This document shows positions 24,059 to 31,621 of a stretch of DNA of 32,280 nt, in pieces. Position 1 is the stretch's first letter. Each line of letters begins with the position of its first letter. The translations under genes and the position numbers were made by a program. The notes below the pieces were generated by a model, which saw only the letters and a program-made list of their open reading frames with translations, was not told the origin of the DNA and made no database searches. This stretch comes from Cardiobacteriales bacterium (GTDB lineage Bacteria > Pseudomonadota > Gammaproteobacteria > Cardiobacteriales > Wohlfahrtiimonadaceae), in the NCBI GenBank assembly GCA_030150565.1, contig JASLFR010000062.1:1-32280 (forward strand), written 5' to 3'.

Positions 24059-25186
24059 TTAGATAAACTCACTCAAAATCTGATTAAGAAAGAGAAATCC
24101 AGAATCGCTACTCCGAATACGTTGTTCGGAGAGATCGATCAATCCTCGCTCCTCAAGCTGCTCCAATTTTGGGAAGAGCTGCTCATTCTCTAAAAAAGTG
24201 CGCTGCTGCCAATACGCTTGGGGCACTCCCTCTTTTAGACGGAGCACATTCATTAAAAATTCAAAAGGGAGATCCTCCGCCTCAATCATCCGCTTGGTTA
24301 AACGCTCCCCTCCACTCTTTTCAATGTAGGTGCGGGGATGCTTCTCAATCTGGGTGCGGTAGATCTTTCTCTCATTCATCATGGTGATCTTTCCATGCGC
24401 TCCCGCGCCAATCCCCACATAATCACCAAAACTCCAATAGTTGCTATTGTGACGGCTCTCAGAGCCACGCTTTGCAAAAGCGGAGATCTCGTAATGGTGA
24501 AAACCAGCCTCTGCTAACCGTGCGTAACTCTCAATCTGCATCTGCTCGATCAACTCCTCATCAGGAAGATTGGGCTGATAGCGGTAGAAGTAAGTATTAG
24601 GCTCAAGAGTCAATTGATAATGGGAGAGATGGGTCGGCTCGAGTGCTAAAACACCCTCAAGATCAGAGATCGCCTCCTCAAGACTCTGATCAGGCAACCC
24701 AAACATAAGATCACAATTGATCTCCTCAAAGCCGACGCTTTTAGCAATACTTACCGCTTCAATCGCCTCCGCCGCATCATGAATACGACCAATCTTTTTA
24801 AGCCGTTCATTATCGAGGCTCTGCACCCCAATCGAGAGCCGATTCACCCCCGCCTCACGATACCCTTCAAAATAGCTACTATCCACTGTTCCTGGATTTG
24901 CCTCCAACGTAATTTCACATTGGGAGGTGAAGGTTAAATATTGGCGTAACTCTGAAAAGAGCCCTTTTAAGAGATGGGGAGGCATAAGACTCGGCGTCCC
25001 CCCTCCGATAAAGATGGAGTGAATTGAGCGCCCCCAAATCATGGGGATAATTTCCAGCAGATCATCCACCATCGTGGCAAGATAGGGCTCATAGAGCGAT
25101 TCATTATTGGTGTGTGAATTGAAATCACAATAGGGGCATTTCTGAATACACCAAGGAAAATGGATATAGAGACTTAAAGGGATCAT
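24059..25186 (-). CDS. hemW: Radical SAM haem chaperone HemW
   Basis: HemW is a radical-SAM-fold protein, related to HemN, that binds haem and inserts it into respiratory proteins. It is 375 residues, the HemW length, and lacks the N-terminal extension of true coproporphyrinogen dehydrogenase HemN. The iron-sulfur motif is CIQKCPYC (Cys13, Cys17, Cys20), followed by GGGTPS and EANPGTVD and a C-terminal HemN_C-like part. An AAAGGTG ribosome binding site lies four to five bases before the ATG. Only 51 bases separate it from the divergent dehydrogenase gene, so the two promoters must be very close or overlap. In a cell with a bc1 complex a haem chaperone fits, but HemN activity is commonly misassigned to such genes. 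Confidence 0.93.
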   Translation of the reverse strand: MIPLSLYIHFPWCIQKCPYCDFNSHTNNESLYEPYLATMVDDLLEIIPMIWGRSIHSIFIGGGTPSLMPPHLLKGLFSELRQYLTFTSQCEITLEANPGTVDSSYFEGYREAGVNRLSIGVQSLDNERLKKIGRIHDAAEAIEAVSIAKSVGFEEINCDLMFGLPDQSLEEAISDLEGVLALEPTHLSHYQLTLEPNTYFYRYQPNLPDEELIEQMQIESYARLAEAGFHHYEISAFAKRGSESRHNSNYWSFGDYVGIGAGAHGKITMMNERKIYRTQIEKHPRTYIEKSGGERLTKRMIEAEDLPFEFLMNVLRLKEGVPQAYWQQRTFLENEQLFPKLEQLEERGLIDLSEQRIRSSDSGFLFLNQILSEFI

Positions 25187-25237
25187 AAAACACCTTTCTT
25201 ACCCATCATGAGCAAGTAATTAAGAGGAGAATTATTT

Positions 25238-26281
25238 ATGCATAGATCTGAAGAAGAGCTACGCCAAAGAGCGCAGCGTATCTTAACACTCATCGGTTCA
25301 AATGAGAATGAAGCGAATATTGTGACAGAGCACCTGATCGGAGCAAACCTTAAAGGGCATGACAGCCATGGAATCGGTATGCTCCCCTTCTATGCTGAGA
25401 GCGCAAAAGAGGGGCGACTCATCCCCAATCAAACTGCGAAAGTGATTAACGATTTTGGAGCTATTTTACAAGTTGATGCGCAACGAGGCTTTGGCCAACG
25501 AATTGTGAAAGAGACTCTTGAACAGGGGATTGAGCGGGTCTCATCTACAGGAATTGCGCTCGTTACCATCAAAAATGCACACCATATGGGGCGAATCGGA
25601 ACATATGGAGAGCAGGTTGCTCAGAGTGGAAAGGTGGGGCTCTTCTTTGTCAATGTGATCGACTTTCCTGAAGCGCTTGTTGCCCCATTTGGGGGATCAA
25701 AGGCGCGCTTTGGCACCAATCCCATCTGCATCACCTTCCCTAAAACAGAGCAGCATCCCGCTTTTCTGCTCGACTTTGCAACAAGTGCTGTCGCTTTTGG
25801 AAAGACTCGCGTCGCCTACCTTGCTGGAGATAAATTTGAGCATCAGTATCTCTTAGATCATAAAGGAATCCCCACCAACGATCCTACGGTGATGCATGAA
25901 GCCCCTTTAGGTGCACTACGCCCCATTGCAGAGCATAAAGGGGGGGCCTTAATCAGCGCAACTGAATTTATGGCGGGGCTTCTCTCCCGTGGAGGGACTA
26001 ATCAACCAAATAATCCTCGTAAGGGGGGAATCGTCAATAATATGACAGCGATTCTGATCGACCCCCAAAAAGTGAGCGACCTCTCCCACTTCACCCACGA
26101 GTATGATGCGATGATCGACTATATAAAATCTTCGCCCGCCCCTTTCGATCCTCTTTTAATGGCGGGAGAACCTGAAATTAATCACTATAAAGAGCGGAGT
26201 AAAAATGGAGTCTATATTAGCGATAATGAGTGGGCAGAAATTATCGCAACCGAAGAACGGTTAGAGAATAGTCGAAAATAG
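25238..26281 (+). CDS. hcxB: Malate/lactate dehydrogenase-like oxidoreductase, HcxB/YbiC type
   Basis: An NAD(P)H-dependent enzyme of the Ldh_2 family that interconverts 2-hydroxy and 2-oxo acids in the cytoplasm. Over its length it resembles E. coli YbiC (HcxB, hydroxycarboxylate dehydrogenase B): LIGANLKGHDSHGIGM (33-48), NAHHMGRIGTY (113-123, catalytic His likely 116), ARFGTNPICITFP, DFATSAVAFGKTRVA and PLGALRPIAEHKG. At 347 residues it is close to YbiC (361). AAGAGGAG precedes the ATG. It lies 184 bases before gabT, in the same direction but with its own gap. Substrate specificity within the family varies, so the symbol is by resemblance. It could act on the acids brought in by the TRAP and DASS systems. 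Confidence 0.85.
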   Translation: MHRSEEELRQRAQRILTLIGSNENEANIVTEHLIGANLKGHDSHGIGMLPFYAESAKEGRLIPNQTAKVINDFGAILQVDAQRGFGQRIVKETLEQGIERVSSTGIALVTIKNAHHMGRIGTYGEQVAQSGKVGLFFVNVIDFPEALVAPFGGSKARFGTNPICITFPKTEQHPAFLLDFATSAVAFGKTRVAYLAGDKFEHQYLLDHKGIPTNDPTVMHEAPLGALRPIAEHKGGALISATEFMAGLLSRGGTNQPNNPRKGGIVNNMTAILIDPQKVSDLSHFTHEYDAMIDYIKSSPAPFDPLLMAGEPEINHYKERSKNGVYISDNEWAEIIATEERLENSRK

Positions 26282-26465
26282 ATTGTCGAAACAGCGCTTT
26301 ACCATGAGGGCTTACTCAATTTTCCTCTTTGGGAAAAAAGATTACTGAAAGATGGAATAAGTGCTAATATTAATATTCGTAGGCACTCGCTTACTTCAGG
26401 CTGAATATACTGAATTTTCAATGTAACAATCTTGATGAATCATCCTATATGTATAAGGAGAAAAC
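26282..26465 (+). promoter_or_regulatory. gabT upstream region with inverted repeat
   Basis: AGTGC (26360-26364) and GCACT (26383-26387) flank a 12-bp palindrome AATATTAATATT (26366-26377). Together they could be an operator for an amino-acid-responsive regulator. I cannot choose a promoter with confidence. A clear AAGGAG lies before the gabT ATG. Confidence 0.35.
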
Positions 26466-27761
26466 ATGTCGGACGTAACAAAATCTTTACAAGAGATGCG
26501 CAATAAATATGTTGCTCGTGGCGTTAGCAACGGTAACTTAAACATTGCGCGTTCAGCAAAAAATGCAACCATCATGACCGCTGAAGGCAAAGAGTTTATC
26601 GACTTTGCTGGTGCAATCGGTGTGATGAACGTTGGTCACTGCCACCCTAAAGTAGTTGAAGCAGCTAAAAACCAGATCGATGAGCATATCCATCCTGGTT
26701 TCAACGTAATGATGTATGAGAGCTATTTACAGCTCTGTAAGCGTCTTTGTGAAGTAACTGCAGGTACGCATGAGAAGAAAGCGATTCTCTTCAACTCAGG
26801 TGCGGAAGCTGTTGAGAATACAGTGAAGATTGCGCGCCGTTACACAGGTCGTCAAGGAGTTGTTACATTTGATCGCGGATTCCACGGTCGTACAAACATG
26901 ACAATGGCGATGACCAGTAAAGTAAACCCATACAAAATCGGTTTCGGTCCTTTCGCATCAGAAGTCTACAAAGCGCCCTTCCCTTACGTTTATCAACGTC
27001 CCGCACACATGACAGAAGAGGAGTATATCGATCAGACAATCGCTGAGTTCGATCTCTTCTTCAAATCAACAGTTGATGCAAAGAGTGTTGCTGCTCTCGT
27101 TATTGAGCCTGTACAAGGTGAAGGTGGATTCTTACCTGCACCAAAAAAATTCATGGAGCACGTCTATAACTTCTGTCAAGAGAATGGCATCGTATTCGTA
27201 GCAGATGAGATTCAAGCAGGTTTCTCACGTACTGGTAAGCTCTTTGCAATGGAGCACTACGGCATCACTCCTGATCTTCAAACAGCATCAAAATCACTCG
27301 CAGCAGGATTCCCCTTAAGTGCGGTGATCGGTAAAGCTGAAATCATGGATGCAGCACTTCCAGGTGAGCTTGGTGGTACATTCTCAGGTAGCCCTGTTGC
27401 ATGTGCGGCAGCGCTTGCAGTTCTTGAGATTATCGAAGAGGAGAACCTCAACGAGAAAGCTGAACAGCTTGGTCAAAAAATTGAAGATAAATTGAAAGAG
27501 CTTCAAAAAGAGCACGCATTTATCGGTGATATCCGCCGTTTAGGTGCAATGGTAGGTGCTGAGATCGTTAAAGATCCTGAAACACGCACACCAGATGCTG
27601 CAAAGACCAATGCAATCACTAAATATGCAAATGATAATGGTCTTCTCCTTCTCTCTGCGGGTATCAACAGCAACGTTATCCGCTTCCTTGCTCCATTAAC
27701 CATCACTGATGAAGAGCTCGAGAAAGGATTTGCAATCTTAACAGAATCCTTCAAAGCATAA
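26466..27761 (+). CDS. gabT: 4-aminobutyrate aminotransferase (GabT family, class III)
   Basis: A PLP enzyme moving the amino group of 4-aminobutyrate (or 5-aminovalerate) to 2-oxoglutarate, giving the semialdehyde and glutamate. It is 431 residues. Key features are the PLP-phosphate segment NSGAEAVENTVKIAR (110-124), the pyridine-nitrogen Asp247 in FVADEIQAGFSRTG, and the Schiff-base Lys276 in TASKSLAAGFPLS. The whole sequence is close to E. coli GabT/PuuE. TAAGGAG before the ATG and codon choice resembling the ribosomal genes suggest high expression. No succinate-semialdehyde dehydrogenase (gabD) follows; three APC permease genes do, which could supply the substrate. GabT versus PuuE or DavT cannot be fully settled from sequence alone. 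Confidence 0.9.
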   Translation: MSDVTKSLQEMRNKYVARGVSNGNLNIARSAKNATIMTAEGKEFIDFAGAIGVMNVGHCHPKVVEAAKNQIDEHIHPGFNVMMYESYLQLCKRLCEVTAGTHEKKAILFNSGAEAVENTVKIARRYTGRQGVVTFDRGFHGRTNMTMAMTSKVNPYKIGFGPFASEVYKAPFPYVYQRPAHMTEEEYIDQTIAEFDLFFKSTVDAKSVAALVIEPVQGEGGFLPAPKKFMEHVYNFCQENGIVFVADEIQAGFSRTGKLFAMEHYGITPDLQTASKSLAAGFPLSAVIGKAEIMDAALPGELGGTFSGSPVACAAALAVLEIIEEENLNEKAEQLGQKIEDKLKELQKEHAFIGDIRRLGAMVGAEIVKDPETRTPDAAKTNAITKYANDNGLLLLSAGINSNVIRFLAPLTITDEELEKGFAILTESFKA

Positions 27762-27790
27762 TGCTTTAGAGGAGACTCTGTAACAGAGGG

Positions 27791-27829
27791 AGCCCCAGCA
27801 GGTAATATTGCTGGGGTTCTTTTTTTTAA
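27791..27829 (+). terminator. Terminator after gabT
   Basis: CCCCAGCA (27793-27800) pairs with TGCTGGGG (27809-27816) around an 8-base loop and is followed by TTCTTTTTTTT. It separates gabT from the first permease. Confidence 0.93.
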
Positions 27830-27869
27830 ACTTTTTCAATCAATTAAGAGGTTTATTAATTAATATATT

Positions 27870-29252
27870 ATGAGTGGTAAAAAATTTAATAAGAGTATGT
27901 CCTCAATGGATATTCTTTTCCTCGCCATGGGCGCTATGCTCGGCTGGGGATGGGTTGTACTCTCTGGCGAATGGGTTGCTGATGCTGGATTTTTAGGGGC
28001 GATTGTCGCCTTCTTAATTGGGGGAACTTTAGTCACCCTCATTGGATTAACATATGCAGAGCTTGCCGCTGCGATTCCCGAAACAGGGGGTGGAGTTGTC
28101 TTTGTTGAGCGCGCTTTTAAATATCGGCCGCTCGCGTTTATTGCAGGTTGGTCGGTCCTCTTTGGATATGTATCGGTCATCACTTTTGAGGCGGTCGCCC
28201 TCCCTACAGTACTCGATTACATTATCGATGTTGAACATATAGGGTATCTCTGGACGCTTGGAGATCCTGATCAAGAAGCGGGGGCAGAGGTCTACCTCTC
28301 GTGGGCACTAATCGGCTCTGTTGGAGCGCTTCTTCTTGGCTTGCTCAACTATTTTGGTATTAAGCCTGCTGCAATTTTCCAAACCATTTTCACAATTACA
28401 GTAGTGATTGTTGGCTTTATCCTTGTCTATGGTGCGGTCACGAATGGGACTCAAGAGTACCTCTCTCCCCCCTTTAGAAATGGTATTGGGGGAACGATGA
28501 GCGTTATGATTATGATCCCCTTCCTCTTTGTAGGCTTTGATGTAATTCCTCAAGTAGCAGCTGAGGTTAATGCGCCTGCTAAAGCGATTGGACGAATTAT
28601 TATCATCTCAATTGTTACCTCTGTTCTCTTCTATCTTCTCATCGTTTATGGGGTAACGGTCGGTCTTGCGCCTGAACGGTTGAAAGATTCTGCACTCGCA
28701 ACTGCTGAAGCGATGTCAACGCTCTTTAATAATCCCATCTACGGGAAGATCTTAGTTGTTGGGGGTGTTGCGGGAATCATCACCAGCTGGAACGCCTTTA
28801 TCATTGGGGGGAGCCGTGTTCTCTACGCAATGGCGATCCGCAATATGGTACCTCGCTGGTTTGGTGTGATTCATCCACGTTACAACACACCAACTAATGC
28901 CGTAATTTTCTTAGCAGGATTAGCATTCTTCGCCCCCTTCTTAGGGCGTCCTGCACTTGTTTGGATCGTAAATGCTGGAGGAATTGGGATTGTGATCGGT
29001 TACCTTATCGTCACACTCGCTTTCATGAAGCTGCGCCAATCGGAGCCGACATTAGCGCGCCCTTACAGCATCAAGTATCCAAAAGTGATCGGCATCTCCG
29101 CGATTATCTTAAGCATCAGCTTTATCGCTCTCTATATGCCGGGAATGCCTTCTGCACTCCAATTCCCTATTGAGTGGTCGATTGTCTTTGGTTGGTACAT
29201 TTTAGGGATTCTTCTTTTTGTGCTAAATCAACTCTTTTTAAAGCAAAAATAG
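27870..29252 (+). CDS. APC-family amino acid permease, paralog 1
   Basis: A 460-residue inner-membrane transporter with 12 predicted helices of the amino acid-polyamine-organocation superfamily. The unwound helix-1 substrate motif is present in the LAMGAMLGWGWVVLSGEW block (18-35), with TYAELAAAIPETGGG in helix 2 and GFDVIPQVAAEV in helix 6. It is the shortest of three tandem paralogs here and has a brief loop between helices 11 and 12. The ATG at 27870 has no good ribosome binding site: AAGAGG is about 18 bases upstream. It directly follows gabT but after a terminator, so it has its own control. An amine or amino acid related to gabT is a plausible substrate, but this is inference. Confidence 0.88.
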   Translation: MSGKKFNKSMSSMDILFLAMGAMLGWGWVVLSGEWVADAGFLGAIVAFLIGGTLVTLIGLTYAELAAAIPETGGGVVFVERAFKYRPLAFIAGWSVLFGYVSVITFEAVALPTVLDYIIDVEHIGYLWTLGDPDQEAGAEVYLSWALIGSVGALLLGLLNYFGIKPAAIFQTIFTITVVIVGFILVYGAVTNGTQEYLSPPFRNGIGGTMSVMIMIPFLFVGFDVIPQVAAEVNAPAKAIGRIIIISIVTSVLFYLLIVYGVTVGLAPERLKDSALATAEAMSTLFNNPIYGKILVVGGVAGIITSWNAFIIGGSRVLYAMAIRNMVPRWFGVIHPRYNTPTNAVIFLAGLAFFAPFLGRPALVWIVNAGGIGIVIGYLIVTLAFMKLRQSEPTLARPYSIKYPKVIGISAIILSISFIALYMPGMPSALQFPIEWSIVFGWYILGILLFVLNQLFLKQK

Positions 29253-29304
29253 AGGCATCTTTAGTAAGCAATAATTTCTGAAATCTGTTGATATACTCAT
29301 TATC

Positions 29305-29425
29305 TAACAGACGTTTAGTTAAATAATCTAAGGATTATGAGAGCAAGAAATTAACGCTGAAAATAGTAATTAGCATGCAACCGTGTTAAATATATGTACG
29401 GGCTTTTTAGGAAGCCCGTTTTTTA
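29305..29425 (+). ncRNA. Candidate small RNA upstream of permease 2
   Basis: An extended -10 promoter element lies 7 bases before the proposed start and a strong rho-independent terminator at the end. No plausible coding frame lies between: the only ATG with a nearby purine tract, at 29337, gives five codons. The terminator lies about 146 bases beyond the permease 1 stop, so it could instead merely end that transcript. There is no similarity I can name. Confidence 0.3.
29398..29425 (+). terminator. Terminator after permease 1
   Basis: ACGGGCTT (29398-29405) pairs with AAGCCCGT (29412-29419), loop TTTAGG, and is followed by six T's. Confidence 0.9.
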
Positions 29426-29430
29426 TTGCG

Positions 29431-29458
29431 CTCTATTTCTTAAAAAGTAGAGTTTTTT
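29431..29458 (+). terminator. Second, weaker terminator-like hairpin
   Basis: CTCTA (29431-29435) pairs with TAGAG (29448-29452), extended by weak A-T/G-T pairs, then TTTTTT. It stands directly behind the stronger hairpin and may be a back-up. Confidence 0.45.
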
Positions 29459-29569
29459 AGTTCAAACTGGCTCGATTTTATTACAACAAAAAAAGGGCCA
29501 TTAACTGGATGCGGTCATAACAAATGAACGCACGCAAAGATGAATATCCTTTGGAGGGGATTCTTTTTT

Positions 29570-31252
29570 ATGAGTAACCAACAGTTAAATAAGAGTGTGT
29601 CATCGCTAGATGTACTCTTCCTAGCGATGGGCGCAATGCTCGGCTGGGGCTGGGTGATTCTATCGGGAAGTTGGGTGGATAATGCTGGCTCACTTGGGGC
29701 GATTTTAGCCTTTGCAGGGGGCGGATTATTGATTATCTTAATCGGTTTAACCTATGCAGAACTTGCAACAGCACTTCCTGAAACAGGTGGGGGCATAATC
29801 TTTGTTCTACGCGCCTTTGGGAAGAAGTTGAGCTTCATTGCTGGCTGGTCGATTCTCTTTGGGTATGTCTCTGTTATCGCTTTTGAAGCAGTAGCACTCC
29901 CAACCGTTCTCGACTACCTCGTCACCTTCGATCATATTGGAAAGATGTGGACAATCTTTGGTGATGATGTCTACTTTAGCTGGGCCATTATCGGCTCACT
30001 TGGGGCTGTTGCACTTGGTGCACTCAATCTTGTAGGCATTCGTTCTGCAACGATTTTCCAAACCGTCTTCACAATCGCAATCGTCTCTGTCGGTTTCCTT
30101 CTCGTATTTGGAGCCTTCTATACAGGTGAAACCCAGCAATTGAAGCCCTTCTTTAAAGGGGGACTTTCAGGGTCGCTCTCTGTTCTTCTTGTAGTTCCCT
30201 TCATGTTTGTGGGCTTTGATGTAATTCCACAGATCGCAGCGGAGGTGAAGCAACCGAAAGTGATCGGTAAACTCCTCGTAATCTCAATTGTGAGTGCACT
30301 TCTCTTCTATATCCTTATTATCTATGGAGTGGCGATCGGCTTAACACCTGAAGAGCTAAAAAATTCTAAATTAGCAACGGCAGACGCGATGTCTAATATC
30401 TATAACCGTGCAATTTTTGGAAAGATTTTAGTGATCGGCGGTGTTGCAGGAATCATCACCAGCTGGAACGCATTCGTAATCGGTGCGAGCCGAATCCTCT
30501 ATGCGATGGCAAAACGGGGAATGCTTCCTAAATGGTTTGAAGTGTTACATCCAAAATATAATACCCCTTCAAATGCAATCATCTTCCTTACAGTATTGGC
30601 GGTATTCGCTCCACTTTTAGGTGTGAAAGCGCTCGGATGGTTAGCAACAGCGGGTGGAATTGGGGTAGTTGGTGGTTATCTCATCATCACATTAGCGTTC
30701 CTTAAATTGCGCCAAACAGAGCCCAATTTAGAGCGCCCCTACCGCATTAAGCACCCTCGCTTTGTCGGTTATGCAGCGGTAGCGATGAGTATCTTCTTAC
30801 TCGTTGTTGCAGCGATTAACCCCTATCTTGAGAGCCGTGCAGCACAGAAAGCGACAATCACTCAAAATGAGATCATCGAATCGATCATCTCAAGCGAGCA
30901 TTATGAATCGCTCACTCCTCAGCGGGTTACTGAGCATGTTGAGCAGTTGCGCAAAATTAAGCAGGAAGCTCATGCAAACCGCCTCTCAGAAGAGGAGATG
31001 CGCCATCTATTAGTGGCTGAAGTCGCTGAACGCTTTAAGTACGAAGCGACTGCAAAAGAGATCTTTACCGTTGAGTCGAGTTTGGATCATCTTGCCCGCT
31101 CACTTACCAATGAGCGTGAGCCAAAACAGGAGGTCTCTGGCTTCATCTTCCCTGTTGAGTGGATGCTCTTCCTAGGGTGGTATGGATTAGGATTAATCCT
31201 CATGATGCAGATGATTAACAATCAACGTCGCGAACGTAAAATCATCAGTTAA
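29570..31252 (+). CDS. APC-family amino acid permease, paralog 2, with extra loop domain
   Basis: A 560-residue paralog of the preceding permease, very similar over helices 1-11: LAMGAMLGWGWVILSGSW (18-35), TYAELATALPETGGG (61-75), GFDVIPQIAAEV (215-226). It differs by about 100 extra residues (about 420-523) between helices 11 and 12. These are charged, mostly helical in character, and should lie in the periplasm if the normal N-in topology holds. The C-terminus NNQRRERKIIS is basic, fitting a cytoplasmic end. The frame opens at 29540, but the ATG at 29570 has TGGAGGGG upstream and aligns with both paralogs (MSxxxxNKSxSS). A terminator follows. Substrate unknown. Confidence 0.87.
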   Translation: MSNQQLNKSVSSLDVLFLAMGAMLGWGWVILSGSWVDNAGSLGAILAFAGGGLLIILIGLTYAELATALPETGGGIIFVLRAFGKKLSFIAGWSILFGYVSVIAFEAVALPTVLDYLVTFDHIGKMWTIFGDDVYFSWAIIGSLGAVALGALNLVGIRSATIFQTVFTIAIVSVGFLLVFGAFYTGETQQLKPFFKGGLSGSLSVLLVVPFMFVGFDVIPQIAAEVKQPKVIGKLLVISIVSALLFYILIIYGVAIGLTPEELKNSKLATADAMSNIYNRAIFGKILVIGGVAGIITSWNAFVIGASRILYAMAKRGMLPKWFEVLHPKYNTPSNAIIFLTVLAVFAPLLGVKALGWLATAGGIGVVGGYLIITLAFLKLRQTEPNLERPYRIKHPRFVGYAAVAMSIFLLVVAAINPYLESRAAQKATITQNEIIESIISSEHYESLTPQRVTEHVEQLRKIKQEAHANRLSEEEMRHLLVAEVAERFKYEATAKEIFTVESSLDHLARSLTNEREPKQEVSGFIFPVEWMLFLGWYGLGLILMMQMINNQRRERKIIS

Positions 31253-31290
31253 TTGCTCAATCATCTCTAAGCAGAGATAAAATTAAGAGA

Positions 31291-31320
31291 GGGATCAAAA
31301 TTATTTGATCCCTTTTTCTT
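31291..31320 (+). terminator. Terminator after permease 2
   Basis: GGGATCAAA (31291-31299) pairs perfectly with TTTGATCCC (31304-31312), loop ATTA, followed by TTTTTCTTTT. Confidence 0.92.
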
Positions 31321-31541
31321 TTGCTCAAAAGAGAGGCAACTGAATCATTATCAAGATTAAGTGATTGAGATTGTTGCATGTTACATTTCACTCCCCGCTT
31401 TCCTAAATGAAAACAGAAGAGTATAAGAGAGCATTCCCGCTACCCTCTCTTATAAAAGTGTGCTATTAATTGCTAAGCCCATCATCTATATGGGTGCGCA
31501 AATTATATGGATATGAAAATAAAAATGCGCAGGAGGCATCG

Positions 31542-31574
31542 ATGCGGGTAATCACTCCTTGGATCGATGAATGA
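31542..31574 (+). CDS. Possible 10-residue leader peptide upstream of permease 3
   Basis: AGGAGG (31531-31536) lies five bases before an ATG that encodes MRVITPWIDE and a TGA stop, 47 bases before the permease 3 start. The Shine-Dalgarno is better than that of the permease itself. The CTCCT within the frame (31555-31559) can pair with the AGGAG of the ribosome binding site (31531-31535), so translation and folding would interfere. Peptide function, if any, would be regulatory. Expression is not shown; a chance frame cannot be excluded. Confidence 0.35.
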   Translation: MRVITPWIDE

Positions 31575-31621
31575 TGTAATTTTGCCCCGCTTTTAATTAT
31601 TGGGGGTGGAGATTAAAAATT

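Larger units (their letters stand above)
29253..29569 (+). other. Intergenic region between permeases 1 and 2
   Basis: These 317 gene-free bases contain an extended -10 (TGATATACT, 29289-29297), two tandem terminator-like hairpins (29398-29425 and 29431-29458) and the leader of permease 2 with TGGAGGGG about ten bases before its ATG. A 17-codon frame (29524-29577) runs into the start of permease 2. The extended -10 and first hairpin would bracket an RNA of about 120 bases. Confidence 0.5.
31253..31621 (+). promoter_or_regulatory. Structured leader of permease 3
   Basis: This 369-base gene-free stretch begins with the hairpin ATCTCT/AGAGAT (31263-31278) and the permease 2 terminator. It then contains a 10-bp perfect inverted repeat TATAAGAGAG/CTCTCTTATA (31422-31431 and 31445-31454), a CCCAT/ATGGG hairpin (31478-31494), two TGCGCA copies (31495-31500 and 31526-31531), and a 10-bp palindrome GCATCGATGC (31536-31545). 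A short upstream reading frame with an ideal ribosome binding site follows, then the permease ATG. This is much more structure than in the other gaps. I do not recognise a known riboswitch class. Confidence 0.5.

Noticed and set aside
31542..31621. Known riboswitch (glycine or lysine class) before permease 3
   Set aside because: I could not place the conserved core sequences of either class, so only a generic structured leader is claimed.
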